In this document: piece by piece, positions 40,167 to 48,561 of the stretch
How the letters are laid out: the number at the start of each line of letters is the position of its first letter
How positions within the stretch are numbered: position 1 is the stretch's first letter
Assembly: GCF_043944905.1 (NCBI RefSeq)
Contig: NZ_JBIMSN010000126.1
Span: 1 to 64,000, forward strand
Direction of reading: 5' to 3'
Source: Antrihabitans spumae
GTDB taxonomy: Bacteria > Actinomycetota > Actinomycetes > Mycobacteriales > Mycobacteriaceae
Length of the DNA stretch: 64,000 nt
The notes under the pieces: generated by a model
The model's database searches: none
What the model was told of the DNA's origin: nothing
The model's input: only the letters and a program-made list of their open reading frames with translations
Position numbers and translations under genes: made by a program

Positions 40167-40465
40167 GCGAACGATACCGCCCTGCGCTGGTCAACTTCAC
40201 GCTCAGCACTTGTCAGCTGGACATCGAAAAGAATCTCGACCGGGAGACCGAGCGCCTCCGCAATGCGATTCGCCGTCTTCGGTTCGCAGCTACGGCGACG
40301 ACCGGCGAGTAGGTGGTCAATAAAGCTGGGGTGCTTCTCGATGATTCGAGCGAGCTTTCGCCCGGACATCTTCTTGCTGTGCTCGGGACCGACGAATGCC
40401 CTCAGCAGTTCGGGGCTCTTGAGCTTCATCCAGGTTCCCTTCGGCCATCGGCGATACGGGGCCAT
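40163..40465 (-). CDS. Cro-like XRE-family regulator
   Basis: The 100-aa protein contains SGRKLARIIEKHPSFIDHLL and EPKTANRIAEALGLPVEILF, a classical XRE helix-turn-helix. It is the first gene of the leftward early operon, opposite the repressor gene, so it is probably the Cro equivalent. Starts at 40465 and at the Met 12 codons later are both possible. Confidence 0.82.
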   Translation of the reverse strand: MAPYRRWPKGTWMKLKSPELLRAFVGPEHSKKMSGRKLARIIEKHPSFIDHLLAGRRRSCEPKTANRIAEALGLPVEILFDVQLTSAEREVDQRRAVSFA

Positions 40466-40477
40466 CTCGTGCCTCTC

Positions 40478-40625
40478 ATTCTGCTTAGTAGGCGCCTATC
40501 CGTCAAGTACTAAGCAGGAATATAGCGCCTACTGGTAGGCAGGTGTCAAGAAATGACAGCGGTGTAGTTCCGCAGCCTGCGGGTATAGGGCACACTTTGG
40601 GGTGTCAATTGGTAGGCGCTAAAAC
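40478..40625. promoter_or_regulatory. Divergent immunity control region with repeated operator
   Basis: The half-site GTAGGCGC recurs at 40488-40499 (as a palindrome), inverted at 40523-40532 with GTAGGC at 40535-40540, and at 40612-40621. Leftward promoter elements are present: TTGACG (40506-40501) with CAGAAT 17 bases on, and TTGACA (40549-40544; 40608-40603). A rightward TTGGGG-17-TAAAAC (40597-40625) has its -10 under the last half-site. The operators therefore sit over the promoters, as repressor sites should. Boxes were assigned by eye. Confidence 0.55.
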
Positions 40626-40668
40626 GCGTGGCGCCACGTTTTTCGCGTAGGCAGATGATCAGGAGCTT

Positions 40669-41310
40669 GTGTTGCCAGATTCGGGCGTGCCATCGCAACC
40701 TTCATCTGTGCCCACACTTGCCGAGTTGATAACCAGACAGAAGGACGGCCGCGGGTGGTCCTACCGCAACCTTGCGGCGCGTGCCGATGATGTCCTGACC
40801 GCCCAACGCTGGCAGCAGCTCGGGTCCGGCGTGCGGATCGCGGAGTTCCCCGAACCAGCGACGCTGCAGGCGATCGCTGACGCAATCGAGGTCGACATTG
40901 CCGCTGTAGTTCTCGCGGCCGCGAGGTCGATTGGGCTAGACGTGCGCCAGCAACGGTCGGAACTCGCGACGATGCTCCCGGTTAACTCCGACTTGTTGAC
41001 CGCACAACAACGCGACGCTGTAGTCGCAGTCGTCCGTGCAATCGCGAACGACAAGGCCGACGCCCTGACTCGGTCGAATCAAGGCGAGCCCATTGACGAA
41101 CCGTCGACCCCGGCAGATGCGGGTCTAACCAACCTTCGGCCACTTCCCTCGCATCGCGACCGGGTTGCCGTCGAGAACGGATGGGATGGCGATCTCGCGG
41201 ACTTAGCCGGCGCGGCCCGCAAGGGTGAGACGGAGGAGCGCAAGCGACGTCGATTGACGACCGCTCCCGAGGACGAGAGCCAAGATCCCGGTTCGGACGA
41301 ACCGTCCTGA
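40669..41310 (+). CDS. Immunity repressor
   Basis: The 213-aa protein starts at GTG 40669 (or TTG 40672, which has better spacing from AGGAG). Residues about 15-95 follow the actinophage repressor pattern: RGWSYRNLAARAD, QRWQQLGSG, FPEPATLQAIADAIEVDIAA and VLAAARSIGLDV. The C-terminal half is disordered, acidic and basic. It keeps the lysogeny by binding operators in the divergent region upstream. TGATG couples it to the membrane protein gene. Confidence 0.85.
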   Translation: MLPDSGVPSQPSSVPTLAELITRQKDGRGWSYRNLAARADDVLTAQRWQQLGSGVRIAEFPEPATLQAIADAIEVDIAAVVLAAARSIGLDVRQQRSELATMLPVNSDLLTAQQRDAVVAVVRAIANDKADALTRSNQGEPIDEPSTPADAGLTNLRPLPSHRDRVAVENGWDGDLADLAGAARKGETEERKRRRLTTAPEDESQDPGSDEPS

Positions 41311-41531
41311 TGCTGTCCGCCCTTGTGACAAATTCCTCCTGGTCGCTGAGTGTCGTCGCCCTTGGTATAGCCATAACCGGCATGATCCTCGGCCAATGGC
41401 TGGCGCTTGCGGCGATCATCATCCCAGCAATGCAGGTCGGCAAGGAGATGATCCGTACGGTTACCCAGTCGAACCCACAACCGCCAGCTAGCGAGCCCAC
41501 ACCGCCGACGCAGGCTGAGTCTTCCGGGTAA
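41310..41531 (+). CDS. Small membrane protein of the lysogeny operon
   Basis: The 73-aa protein has two hydrophobic segments (WSLSVVALGIAITGMILG and LALAAIIIPAM) and a Pro/Thr-rich tail. It lies between the repressor and the ImmA-like gene. Membrane proteins here are often superinfection-immunity factors; this is an inference. Confidence 0.75.
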   Translation: MLSALVTNSSWSLSVVALGIAITGMILGQWLALAAIIIPAMQVGKEMIRTVTQSNPQPPASEPTPPTQAESSG

Positions 41532-41576
41532 TCACAACGATGTACTTTGTCGGACCCTTGATCCACGCTGTCGAGC

Positions 41577-42008
41577 ATGACCAAGTGGCACCCGTGGCGA
41601 CACCTTCGAGATCGTTACCCGCACGTAGCGGTGGCGTACCCCGATCGCGTTGACCTCGGATGCCTCGGCGGCTGGACCGTCGACGGAATCGACATCGACT
41701 GCACGTCGAACCAGGCCGAGCGACGCTGCACGCTCACCCACGAGATCGTGCACGCAGAGCGCGGCCCCGTGCCTGACGATCCGTATCTCGGACCGAAAGA
41801 GGAGCGGATAGTCGAGCGGATCACCGCGCGGCGACTCATTGAACTCGACGCCTTAATCGACGCGCTCGCGTGGAACCGTCACCGCGTCGACGCGGAGACT
41901 GCGGTCGAACTCTGGGTGGATCTGCCCACACTGCGGACGCGCGTGCAGAACCTTACCGATGATGAGCGCAGGTACATCGACGCTGAGATCGAGAGGCGGC
42001 AGCCATGA
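41577..42008 (+). CDS. ImmA/IrrE-like metalloprotease
   Basis: The 143-aa protein carries the zinc-protease motif LTHEIVHAE (His55, Glu56, His59). In ImmA-type proteins this cleaves the phage repressor on induction. Its place just behind the repressor gene agrees with that. A C-terminal helical part is unassigned. ATG 41577 has no strong ribosome site. Confidence 0.85.
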   Translation: MTKWHPWRHLRDRYPHVAVAYPDRVDLGCLGGWTVDGIDIDCTSNQAERRCTLTHEIVHAERGPVPDDPYLGPKEERIVERITARRLIELDALIDALAWNRHRVDAETAVELWVDLPTLRTRVQNLTDDERRYIDAEIERRQP

Positions 42009-42178
42009 CGCCCGAGGGCATGACCGACGACGAGTTGATCGAAGCTGTCGCCAACCTCACCGAGAGCGAACGGGCGCACCTGATCGGCGACAGCGTGGAC
42101 GAAGCCCTCGCCGACCGGATCCAACTGTCGGCACTACTCGTGGAGATAGAACGACGCGCAGAAAGGCGGCAGCCATGA
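42005..42178 (+). CDS. Unknown 57-aa lysogeny protein
   Basis: ATG 42005-42007 (ATGA overlap) gives a protein starting MTPEGMTDDELIEAVANL and ending in ERRAERRQP. The last residues and their DNA repeat those at the end of the upstream gene (ERRQP, GGCGGCAGCCATGA), so the junction was probably duplicated. No motif recognised. Confidence 0.65.
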   Translation: MTPEGMTDDELIEAVANLTESERAHLIGDSVDEALADRIQLSALLVEIERRAERRQP

Positions 42179-42402
42179 GCCCGCTGCAAAGCATGATCCT
42201 CACGTTCGAGGCGAAGTACTGGAACCAGGCGAGCGCGAAAGAGGAAGCGATCCGCGAGACATTCGATATGTCCGCCGTCCGCTACTACTCGCATTTGAAC
42301 GAGCTGCTCGACGAGCCGGAGGCGCTCGCCGCAAATCCCGTGCTCGTCAATCGTTTACGGCGCCTGCGTGACAGCCGCGCTCGAGTACGACGGGCGAGCT
42401 GA
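42175..42402 (+). CDS. DUF3263-family protein
   Basis: The 75-aa protein starts at ATG 42175-42177. ILTFEAKYWNQASAKEEAIR, then MSAVRYYSHLNELLDEPEAL, then NRLRRLRDSRARVRRAS closely follow the actinobacterial DUF3263 pattern. It is a small helical, HTH-like protein, known mostly as a host chromosomal gene (for example Rv3412, from memory). Its place just upstream of the integrase gene suggests a part in integration or its control. Confidence 0.85.
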   Translation: MSPLQSMILTFEAKYWNQASAKEEAIRETFDMSAVRYYSHLNELLDEPEALAANPVLVNRLRRLRDSRARVRRAS

Positions 42403-43526
42403 TGGCGACCGTCTCCGCGTACGAGACGGCGAAGGGTAAGCGGTACCGCGTCCGCTACCGAATGCCCGATGGCCGGCAGACCGATAAGCGCGGCTTCCTG
42501 ACTAAGAAGGCCGCCGAAGGTTTCGCTAACCGCGTCGAGGTCAGTAAGGACGACGGCAGCTACATCGAACCGAGCCGGTCGAAGGTCACCGTCGGTGAAT
42601 GGGCGCAGTTGTGGCTCGACAGCAAATCGAATCTGACGCCGTCGACTCGATCGCGATACCAAGGGATCGTCGACAAACACATCCTTGGACGTTGGGAGGC
42701 AACGCCAGTCGGCCGCGTGGACTACGTCGATGTTCAAGGCTGGCTGACCGAACTCATCGAAACCCAGTCTGCGGCATCGGTGACGAAGATCCACCGAGTG
42801 CTCTCACAGGTGTTCGATCTCGCGGTGCGCGACAAGCGAATTCCGAACAACCCGGCACACAAGGCGAGCCTTCCCCGGGTGGCGCACAAGAAGCGGCGAT
42901 ACCTCACGGCCGCACAGGTAGAGACGCTCGCCGAGAAGTCCGACGAGTGGGGACCGCTTGTGCTGCTGCTCGCGTACACAGGCCTGCGATGGGGCGAGAT
43001 GGCGGCGCTCACCGTCGCAGACGTCGACCTCCTGCGGCGCCGCGTGCACGTCACGAAGTCGGTGACGCTCGTCGAGGGCAAACATTCGTGGGGTGAGCCG
43101 AAGGACTATCAGCATCGGTGGGTCCCGCTCCCCCGTTTTCTCGCCGACGTCCTTTCGCCGATCCTCGCGGGCAGGTCGCCAACGTCGTTGCTGTTCGCGG
43201 GCGAGCGTGCGGGAAAGCCGTTGCGAACGAAGGTTGCTCGCGAGGCGTGGTTCGACCAGGCGGTGATCGACGCTCGGTGTCCGGAGGCCTTCACGCCACA
43301 CGAGCTGCGGCACACCGCGGCGTCGTTGGCCGTCTCCGCCGGCGCTTCGGTGAAGGCGGTGCAGCGGATGCTGGGCCACGCGAAAGCCTCGATGACGCTC
43401 GATGTGTACGCCGATCTGTTCGACGACGATCTCGAATCGGTGGGCATTGCACTCGACGTCATCAGGTCGAGTGTGGGCAAAATGTGGGCAGACGGTGATG
43501 TGGTGGAAATGAGAAAGACCCCGTGA
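42402..43526 (+). CDS. int: Tyrosine integrase
   Basis: The 374-aa protein has an arm-binding N-terminal domain (about residues 1-60), a core-binding domain (about 65-160) and the catalytic domain. The active-site residues are visible: Arg196 (TGLRWGE), His300 and Arg303 (HELRHTA), His326 (LGH) and Tyr336 (DVYADLF). It recombines attP with the tRNA-Glu site, and its gene ends 34 bp before attR. The start overlaps the DUF3263 gene by TGATG. Confidence 0.97.
   Translation: MATVSAYETAKGKRYRVRYRMPDGRQTDKRGFLTKKAAEGFANRVEVSKDDGSYIEPSRSKVTVGEWAQLWLDSKSNLTPSTRSRYQGIVDKHILGRWEATPVGRVDYVDVQGWLTELIETQSAASVTKIHRVLSQVFDLAVRDKRIPNNPAHKASLPRVAHKKRRYLTAAQVETLAEKSDEWGPLVLLLAYTGLRWGEMAALTVADVDLLRRRVHVTKSVTLVEGKHSWGEPKDYQHRWVPLPRFLADVLSPILAGRSPTSLLFAGERAGKPLRTKVAREAWFDQAVIDARCPEAFTPHELRHTAASLAVSAGASVKAVQRMLGHAKASMTLDVYADLFDDDLESVGIALDVIRSSVGKMWADGDVVEMRKTP
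43467..43492. other. Candidate integrase arm-type site, right arm
   Basis: TGTGGGCA appears at 43472-43479 and 43483-43490, within a stretch almost identical to 648-674 near attL. It overlaps the last codons of the integrase gene. Position relative to the core suggests integrase arm binding. Confidence 0.4.
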
Positions 43527-43556
43527 CCGTGCATTTCTGCTGGTCACGGGGCCTTT
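43515..43556. terminator. Phage terminator replacing the tRNA-Glu terminator
   Basis: The stem CCCCGTGACC (43519-43528) pairs with GGTCACGGGG (43542-43551), and A and T runs flank it on both sides. Rightward it ends the integrase transcript; leftward it would end the tRNA-Glu transcript, taking over the job of the displaced host terminator at 479-512. Confidence 0.85.
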
Positions 43557-43560
43557 ACTC

Positions 43561-43611
43561 GTTGTAGCCCCGACGGGATTCGAACCCGCGCTACCGCCTT
43601 GAGAGGGCGGC
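43561..43611. other. attR core, 51-bp direct repeat
   Basis: This copy of the 51-bp repeat lies inside the complete tRNA-Glu gene, whose 5' part (43612-43637) is host DNA. The phage-borne 3' part therefore restores the tRNA, and this is attR. Confidence 0.93.
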
Positions 43612-43637
43612 GTCCTAGGCCGCTAGACGACGGGGCC
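43565..43637 (-). tRNA. tRNA-Glu (anticodon CTC)
   Basis: The 73-base gene folds with a seven-base acceptor stem (GGCCCCG with CGGGGCT, including one G-U), anticodon loop CTCTCAA (CTC) and the GGTTCGAATCC T-arm. The 3' 47 bases come from the prophage. CCA is not encoded. Confidence 0.95.
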
Positions 43638-43735
43638 AGGAACTTCTGCTTGTGGAAAGCTCAGCCAGCTTAACTGGCTATTGCTCGGCGACAAAATCGC
43701 TCCGATTGCGGCGATCTCTCGCCTGCAACTTACCG

Positions 43736-43807
43736 CTGGGGTACCAGGACTCGAACCTAGAATGGCGGTACCAGAAACCGCTGTGTTGCCAATTACACCA
43801 TACCCCA
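43736..43807 (-). tRNA. tRNA-Gln (anticodon CTG)
   Basis: The 72-base gene has acceptor arms TGGGGTA and TACCCCA, discriminator G, anticodon loop TTCTGGT (CTG) and the T-arm AGGTTCGAGTCCT. It precedes tRNA-Glu on the same strand and probably shares its transcript. Confidence 0.95.
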
Positions 43808-43924
43808 ATGGCCTTCGCCGCCTGCTTCGCCGTGGTTCTCGCGAGGCTGCTTTGTGGCCGATCAAGAGGGTACCAAAGGGGTCCCCGATATCCACAAACC
43901 AGCAGGTCGGCAAAGGTTTTTCGA

Positions 43925-45406
43925 CTACTGCTCGACGGTAACGCCCGCCCGTGCCGAGCGCAGCCGCGCCAGCGTCTTGGCTCTGCCGAGCAATTCCATC
44001 GACTCGTACAGCGGCGGGCTGATGTGGCTGCCCGTGACGGCGACGCGCACCGGGGCGAATGCCTTGCGCGGCTTGAGACCCATTTCGTCGATCAGCGTCT
44101 CTTTGAGGGCGGTTTCCAGCAGCGGCGTCGTCCACTCGGTGACACCGTCCAACGTTGTGATGGTCGCGTCGAGCACCGGCGCCGAATCGGCGCCGAGATT
44201 CTTGGCTGCCGCCGCTGGATCGATCGCGAAGTCCGAGTCGTCGACATAAAGAAACTTCAACAGATCCCACGCATCGGAGAGGACGACGATGCGGGTTTGC
44301 ACCAACTCCGCTGCGGTGGCGAACACTTCGGCGTCGACGTCGTCCGAAATGTGGCCGTGCTCGACCAGGAACGCGCGCAACCTGGCGGTGAAATCGGCCG
44401 GATCCACCAACCGAATGTGCTCGGCGTTGATGGAGTCGGCCTTCTTGATGTCGAATCTGGCCGGATTGGAATTGACCTTCGACACGTCGAACGCTACGAC
44501 CATCTCGCCGAGTGAGAACACGTCACGATCCTCGGCGATGCTCCAGCCGAGCAGCGCGAGGTAGTTGAGCAGACCTTCCGGAATGTAGCCGCGGTCGCGG
44601 TGAACGAAAAGGCTGGACTCGGGATCACGCTTCGACAGTTTCTTGTTGCCCTGACCCATGACGAACGGTAGGTGCCCGAACTCGGGTGTGAAGTCGGCGA
44701 CACCGATCCGTTGCAGCGCCTCGTACAGCGCCAATTGCCTTGGCGTAGAGGACAAGATGTCCTCGCCCCGCAGCACGTGTGTGATCTTCATCATTGCGTC
44801 GTCGACAGGGTTGACGAGTGTGTACAGCGGTTCGCCGTTGCCACGGGTCAATGCGAAGTCCGGAACCGTCCCGGCGCGGAACGTCGTTTCGCCGCGCACG
44901 AGGTCGGTCCAGGAGAGGTCGTGATCGGGCATCCGCAGTCGGACGACGGCACCGCGCCCTTCGTCGAGGAACTGCTGGCGCTGCTCTGCGGTGAGCTCGC
45001 GGTCGAAGTTGTCGTAGCCGAGTTTCGGATCGCGTCCGGCAGCCTTGTGGCGCGCTTCGACTTCCTCTGGCGTGGAGAAGGATTCGTACGCCTCCCCCGC
45101 CTCCAGCAACTTCGCGACGACGTCGAGATGGAGTCCGCGGCGCTGCGATTGCAGGTACGGCTCGAAGGGTCCACCGATTTCGGGGCCCTCGTCCCAATCG
45201 AGTCCGAGCCAGCGCAACGCGTCGAGAATCGCCTGGTAGGACTCTTCGGTGTTGCGTGCTGCGTCGGTGTCCTCGACGCGGAAGACGAACGTACCGCCGT
45301 GATGACGCGCGAAGGCCCAGTTGAACAGTGCGGTGCGCACAAGTCCGACGTGGGGCGTCCCCGTCGGTGACGGGCAAAAGCGAACGCGGACAGCAGGTGT
45401 GGTCAT
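43925..45406 (-). CDS. gltX: Glutamyl-tRNA synthetase
   Basis: The 493-aa enzyme charges tRNA-Glu. The HIGH-type motif lies in FCPSPTGTPHVGLVRTALFN and the KMSKS-type motif is NKKLSKRDPESS. ATG 45404-45406 overlaps the stop of the hydrolase gene (TAATG), so they are co-transcribed. The next genes downstream are tRNA-Gln and tRNA-Glu. Confidence 0.95.
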   Translation of the reverse strand: MTTPAVRVRFCPSPTGTPHVGLVRTALFNWAFARHHGGTFVFRVEDTDAARNTEESYQAILDALRWLGLDWDEGPEIGGPFEPYLQSQRRGLHLDVVAKLLEAGEAYESFSTPEEVEARHKAAGRDPKLGYDNFDRELTAEQRQQFLDEGRGAVVRLRMPDHDLSWTDLVRGETTFRAGTVPDFALTRGNGEPLYTLVNPVDDAMMKITHVLRGEDILSSTPRQLALYEALQRIGVADFTPEFGHLPFVMGQGNKKLSKRDPESSLFVHRDRGYIPEGLLNYLALLGWSIAEDRDVFSLGEMVVAFDVSKVNSNPARFDIKKADSINAEHIRLVDPADFTARLRAFLVEHGHISDDVDAEVFATAAELVQTRIVVLSDAWDLLKFLYVDDSDFAIDPAAAAKNLGADSAPVLDATITTLDGVTEWTTPLLETALKETLIDEMGLKPRKAFAPVRVAVTGSHISPPLYESMELLGRAKTLARLRSARAGVTVEQ

Positions 45407-46185
45407 TACTTGCCCTTCTTGGCAGCAGCCGGATTGCTGAGGGTTCCGATGCCCTCGATCGTGACCGACACGGTCTGTCCAGCTTCGATAGGACCGACAC
45501 CCTCGGGCGTGCCGGTGAGAATCACGTCACCGGGTAGCAGTGTCATCACACTGCTGATCCATTCGATGATCTTCGGAATGTCGTGCAGGAAAAGGGATGT
45601 GCGGCTGTTCTGCTTCACGACGCCGTCGAGCTCGGTCGTGATCTGGAGATCGGAAGCATCGATGTTCGTTTCGATCCAGGGACCGAGCGGGCAAAACGTG
45701 TCGTAGCTCTTGCCGCGCGTCCACTGACCGTCGTGACGCTGGTGATCGCGCGCGGTCACGTCGTTTGCAACCGTGTAGCCGAGTATCACGTCGAGAGCTT
45801 TCGCCGCGGCGACGTCTTTGCACGGCCGTCCGATGACGACGGCAAGCTCACCCTCGTAGTCGACCTGATTCGAGTTGGCAGGCAACAGAATAGGCGCATT
45901 CGGGCCGACGATCGCAGTGTTCGGCTTGAGGAAGATCACCGGATCCTTCGGCGCCTCGCCGCCCATCTCCGCAGCATGGGCCGCATAGTTCTTTCCGATG
46001 CAGATCACCTTGCTTGCGAGGATCGGAGCGAGCAGGCGAACATCGGCGAGCGGCCAGGACCGTCCCGTGAACGTGGGAGTACCGAAGGGATGTTCGGCGA
46101 TTTCCTTTGCAATCCGTTCGTCGCCGTCACCCTCGATACTCACGAAGGCGACACCGTCCGGACTGGCAATTCGACCAAGGCGCAT
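45406..46185 (-). CDS. Fumarylacetoacetate hydrolase family protein
   Basis: The 259-aa protein has the FAH-family metal-binding pattern (VDYEGELAVVIGRPCKDV) and KNYAAHAAEMG, DVTARDHQRHDGQWTRGKSYDTFCPLGPW and GDVILTGTPEGVG. Members cleave C-C bonds in beta-diketo acids in catabolic routes. It matches the gene adjacent to gltX in mycobacteria; substrate unknown. Confidence 0.9.
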   Translation of the reverse strand: MRLGRIASPDGVAFVSIEGDGDERIAKEIAEHPFGTPTFTGRSWPLADVRLLAPILASKVICIGKNYAAHAAEMGGEAPKDPVIFLKPNTAIVGPNAPILLPANSNQVDYEGELAVVIGRPCKDVAAAKALDVILGYTVANDVTARDHQRHDGQWTRGKSYDTFCPLGPWIETNIDASDLQITTELDGVVKQNSRTSLFLHDIPKIIEWISSVMTLLPGDVILTGTPEGVGPIEAGQTVSVTIEGIGTLSNPAAAKKGK

Positions 46186-46329
46186 GGGTGAAGTCTATCG
46201 ACCGAGGTAGCGCACCCGTTATCGGCGTCGAGGTCCGTCGACTTCGGGTGTAGTGTCGACACCATATCCATATTGTAGGACTTGTGTCCCATATAGTGAG
46301 ACGCAGAAGCAGCACCGAAACGAGGCAGC

Positions 46330-47523
46330 ATGGACCACACCGGAGAAGTCGGTAGCACTCGCAAATGGTCCATGCTCGCGCTCGGCGTCTTCGGCCAATC
46401 CACGAGTTCGCTGTTCGTGCACGGCTCCGCCTTTCTGATACCTGCGTTGCACGCCGACGGACTCAGCCTTCCGATGGCAGGTCTGCTCGTGGCCATGCCG
46501 ACCGTCGGAATCGTGCTCGCCCTGATCGCGTGGGGCGTCGTCGTCGACAGAATCGGCGAGCGACGCGTCCTCGTCATCGGGTTGGGATCGATGTGCCTTG
46601 CCGCGACAGCAGCCGTCTTCACGTCCTCCTACATTGCGCTCGGCGCCTTCCTGTTGCTGGGTGGAATCGCCGCCGCAAGTACCAATTCCGCAAGTGGACG
46701 CGTCGTCGTCGGCTGGTTCCCCGTCAATCGACGCGGGTTCGCCATGGGCATCAGACAGATGTCCCAACCACTCGGCGTCGCGATCGGCGCGCTCGCGATT
46801 CCCACGGTCGCCGCGGCACACGGTGTGCCCGCCGCACTCGCCGTTCCTGCCGTGATGGCCGCGATCGCCGCAATCGGCTGCGGCATCGGAATCATCGACC
46901 CACCCCGACCGTCCAAGGTCGACGCCGCAAAGTCGGGCCTGCTGAACAACCCCTACCGCGGCGATTCGACGCTCCTGCGAATCCACTCCGTCTCGGTGTT
47001 GCTCGTCGTTCCCCAGGCCGCGGTGTGGACGTTCGCTCTCGTCTGGCTCACACAGGACCGCGGTTGGTCGCTGACCGCCGCGGGCGCCTTGGTCACGGGT
47101 ACCCAGTTGCTCGGAGCGGCGGGTCGAATCGGCGCAGGCGCATGGTCGGATCTGTTGGGCAGCAGGATGCGACCACTGCGCTACGTCGCAATCGCGGCAG
47201 CCACGACGATGGCCGCGCTTGCCTTGACCGACTGGATCGACTGGACGGTCGCGATCCCGATTCTGGTGATCGCGTCGGTCGTCACTGTCGCCGACAACGG
47301 TCTCGCGTTCACAGCTGTCGCCGAAATAGCCGGACCCTATTGGAGCGGAAGAGGTCTCGGTATCCAGAACACCGGGCAGAATTTGGCCTCGTCAGCCGTA
47401 CCACCGTTGTTCGGCACGCTGATCGTCGCCACGAACTATCCGACGATGTGGCTCGTCACGGCACTGATCGCCGCAATCGCGGTGCCGCTGGTTCCGAAAG
47501 ATCCAGCGGCCGCGACAACCTAG
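46330..47523 (+). CDS. MFS transporter
   Basis: The 397-aa protein has about twelve membrane segments, with an MFS loop motif (GVVVDRIGERRVLVIG) between helices 2 and 3. ATG 46330 has GAGG four bases upstream. The 144-bp divergent gap to the hydrolase gene contains the palindrome GTGTCGACAC (46253-46262), a possible operator. Its 3' end shares the CTAG with leuB. Substrate unknown. Confidence 0.88.
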   Translation: MDHTGEVGSTRKWSMLALGVFGQSTSSLFVHGSAFLIPALHADGLSLPMAGLLVAMPTVGIVLALIAWGVVVDRIGERRVLVIGLGSMCLAATAAVFTSSYIALGAFLLLGGIAAASTNSASGRVVVGWFPVNRRGFAMGIRQMSQPLGVAIGALAIPTVAAAHGVPAALAVPAVMAAIAAIGCGIGIIDPPRPSKVDAAKSGLLNNPYRGDSTLLRIHSVSVLLVVPQAAVWTFALVWLTQDRGWSLTAAGALVTGTQLLGAAGRIGAGAWSDLLGSRMRPLRYVAIAAATTMAALALTDWIDWTVAIPILVIASVVTVADNGLAFTAVAEIAGPYWSGRGLGIQNTGQNLASSAVPPLFGTLIVATNYPTMWLVTALIAAIAVPLVPKDPAAATT

Positions 47524-48533
47524 AGCGACGCTGCGATGCGGTCGCCGACCTCGACCGTGTTGATCGCCGCACCGGGTTCCCGCGAGGCGAGGTCCGCGGC
47601 GACCGCATCGGCGACCCTGGCGGCCTCCGCTGTGCGACCGAGGTGATCGAGCAACAACGACACGGACAGAATGGCTGCCGTCGGATCGGCCTTGGACTGC
47701 CCGGCAATGTCGGGCGCGCTGCCGTGTACCGGTTCGAACATGCTCGGGTTCGTACCGGTCGCGTCGATGTTTCCGCTTGCGGCCAAACCGATTCCGCCCG
47801 TAACCGCGGCGGCGAGGTCGGTGATGATGTCGCCGAAAAGGTTGTCGGTGACGATCACGTCGAAGCGGCCGGGATCGGTCACCATGTGGATCGTCGCTGC
47901 ATCGATGTGCTGGTAGGCAACCTCGACGTCAGCGAACTCGGCTGCAACTTCGTCGACCGTCCGCTGCCACAGCGAGCCTGCGAACGTGAGGACGTTCGTC
48001 TTGTGCACGAGTGTGACGTGCTTGCGGCGAGCCTGAGCCTTCGCAAACGCATACCGCACAACACGTTCCACGCCGAAGCGGGTGTTGGTGCTGACCTCGG
48101 TGGCAACCTCGTGCGGCGTGCCGACCCGAATTGCGCCACCGGTACCGGTGTACGGACCTTCGGTGCCCTCGCGGACCACGAGGAAGTCGATCGCCGGATT
48201 GCCGTTCAACGGTCCGACGACACCGGGGAACAACTTCGACGGGCGCAGGTTCACATGATGATCGAGAGCAAACCTGGCCCGCAGCAACAGACCTCGTTCG
48301 AGTACACCGCTCTGCACCGACGGATCGCCGATGGCGCCGAGCAGAATCGCCTCGTGCTGACGCAGTTCGGCCAACACCGAATCGGGTAGCAGTTCGCCCG
48401 TCGCGTTGTAACGCCGAGCGCCGAGGTCGTACTCCGTCGTATCGACGTCGGGCACCACAACGCGCAGCGACTTCAGTGCCTCGGTGACGACCTCGGGACC
48501 GATGCCGTCGCCGGAAATAACGGCAAGCTTCAT
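47520..48533 (-). CDS. leuB: 3-isopropylmalate dehydrogenase
   Basis: The 337-aa enzyme catalyses the oxidative decarboxylation step of leucine synthesis. It shows GDGIGPEV, LLGAIGDPSV, LRPSKLFPGV, NVLTFAGSLW and FEPVHGSAPDIAG with its Mg and NAD binding residues. Start ATG 48531-48533. It ends with a stop shared with the MFS gene on the other strand (47520-47523). Confidence 0.96.
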   Translation of the reverse strand: MKLAVISGDGIGPEVVTEALKSLRVVVPDVDTTEYDLGARRYNATGELLPDSVLAELRQHEAILLGAIGDPSVQSGVLERGLLLRARFALDHHVNLRPSKLFPGVVGPLNGNPAIDFLVVREGTEGPYTGTGGAIRVGTPHEVATEVSTNTRFGVERVVRYAFAKAQARRKHVTLVHKTNVLTFAGSLWQRTVDEVAAEFADVEVAYQHIDAATIHMVTDPGRFDVIVTDNLFGDIITDLAAAVTGGIGLAASGNIDATGTNPSMFEPVHGSAPDIAGQSKADPTAAILSVSLLLDHLGRTAEAARVADAVAADLASREPGAAINTVEVGDRIAASL

Positions 48534-48561
48534 AGCTGTTGCCTCACTTGATTGTTCCAGC

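Larger units (their letters stand above)
513..43611. mobile_element. Integrated siphovirus-type prophage, about 43.1 kb
   Basis: A 51-bp direct repeat bounds a region with all expected modules: integrase and repressor at the right end, early leftward genes with recombination and replication functions, and late leftward genes from terminase through capsid, tail, lysis and fibres. The tape measure gene of about 4.2 kb, the frameshifted tail chaperones and a separate major tail protein indicate a long non-contractile tail. No large deletion, IS or broken structural gene was noticed, so the prophage may be inducible. Genes are packed with ATGA, GTGA and TGATG overlaps typical of actinophages. Confidence 0.95.

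Noticed and set aside
43109..43547. Open frames antisense to the integrase
   Set aside because: The integrase with all catalytic residues explains the region.
46365..48389. 674-codon open frame overlapping the MFS gene and antisense to leuB
   Set aside because: Arg-rich composition typical of a shifted frame in high-GC DNA; the MFS and leuB genes explain the region.
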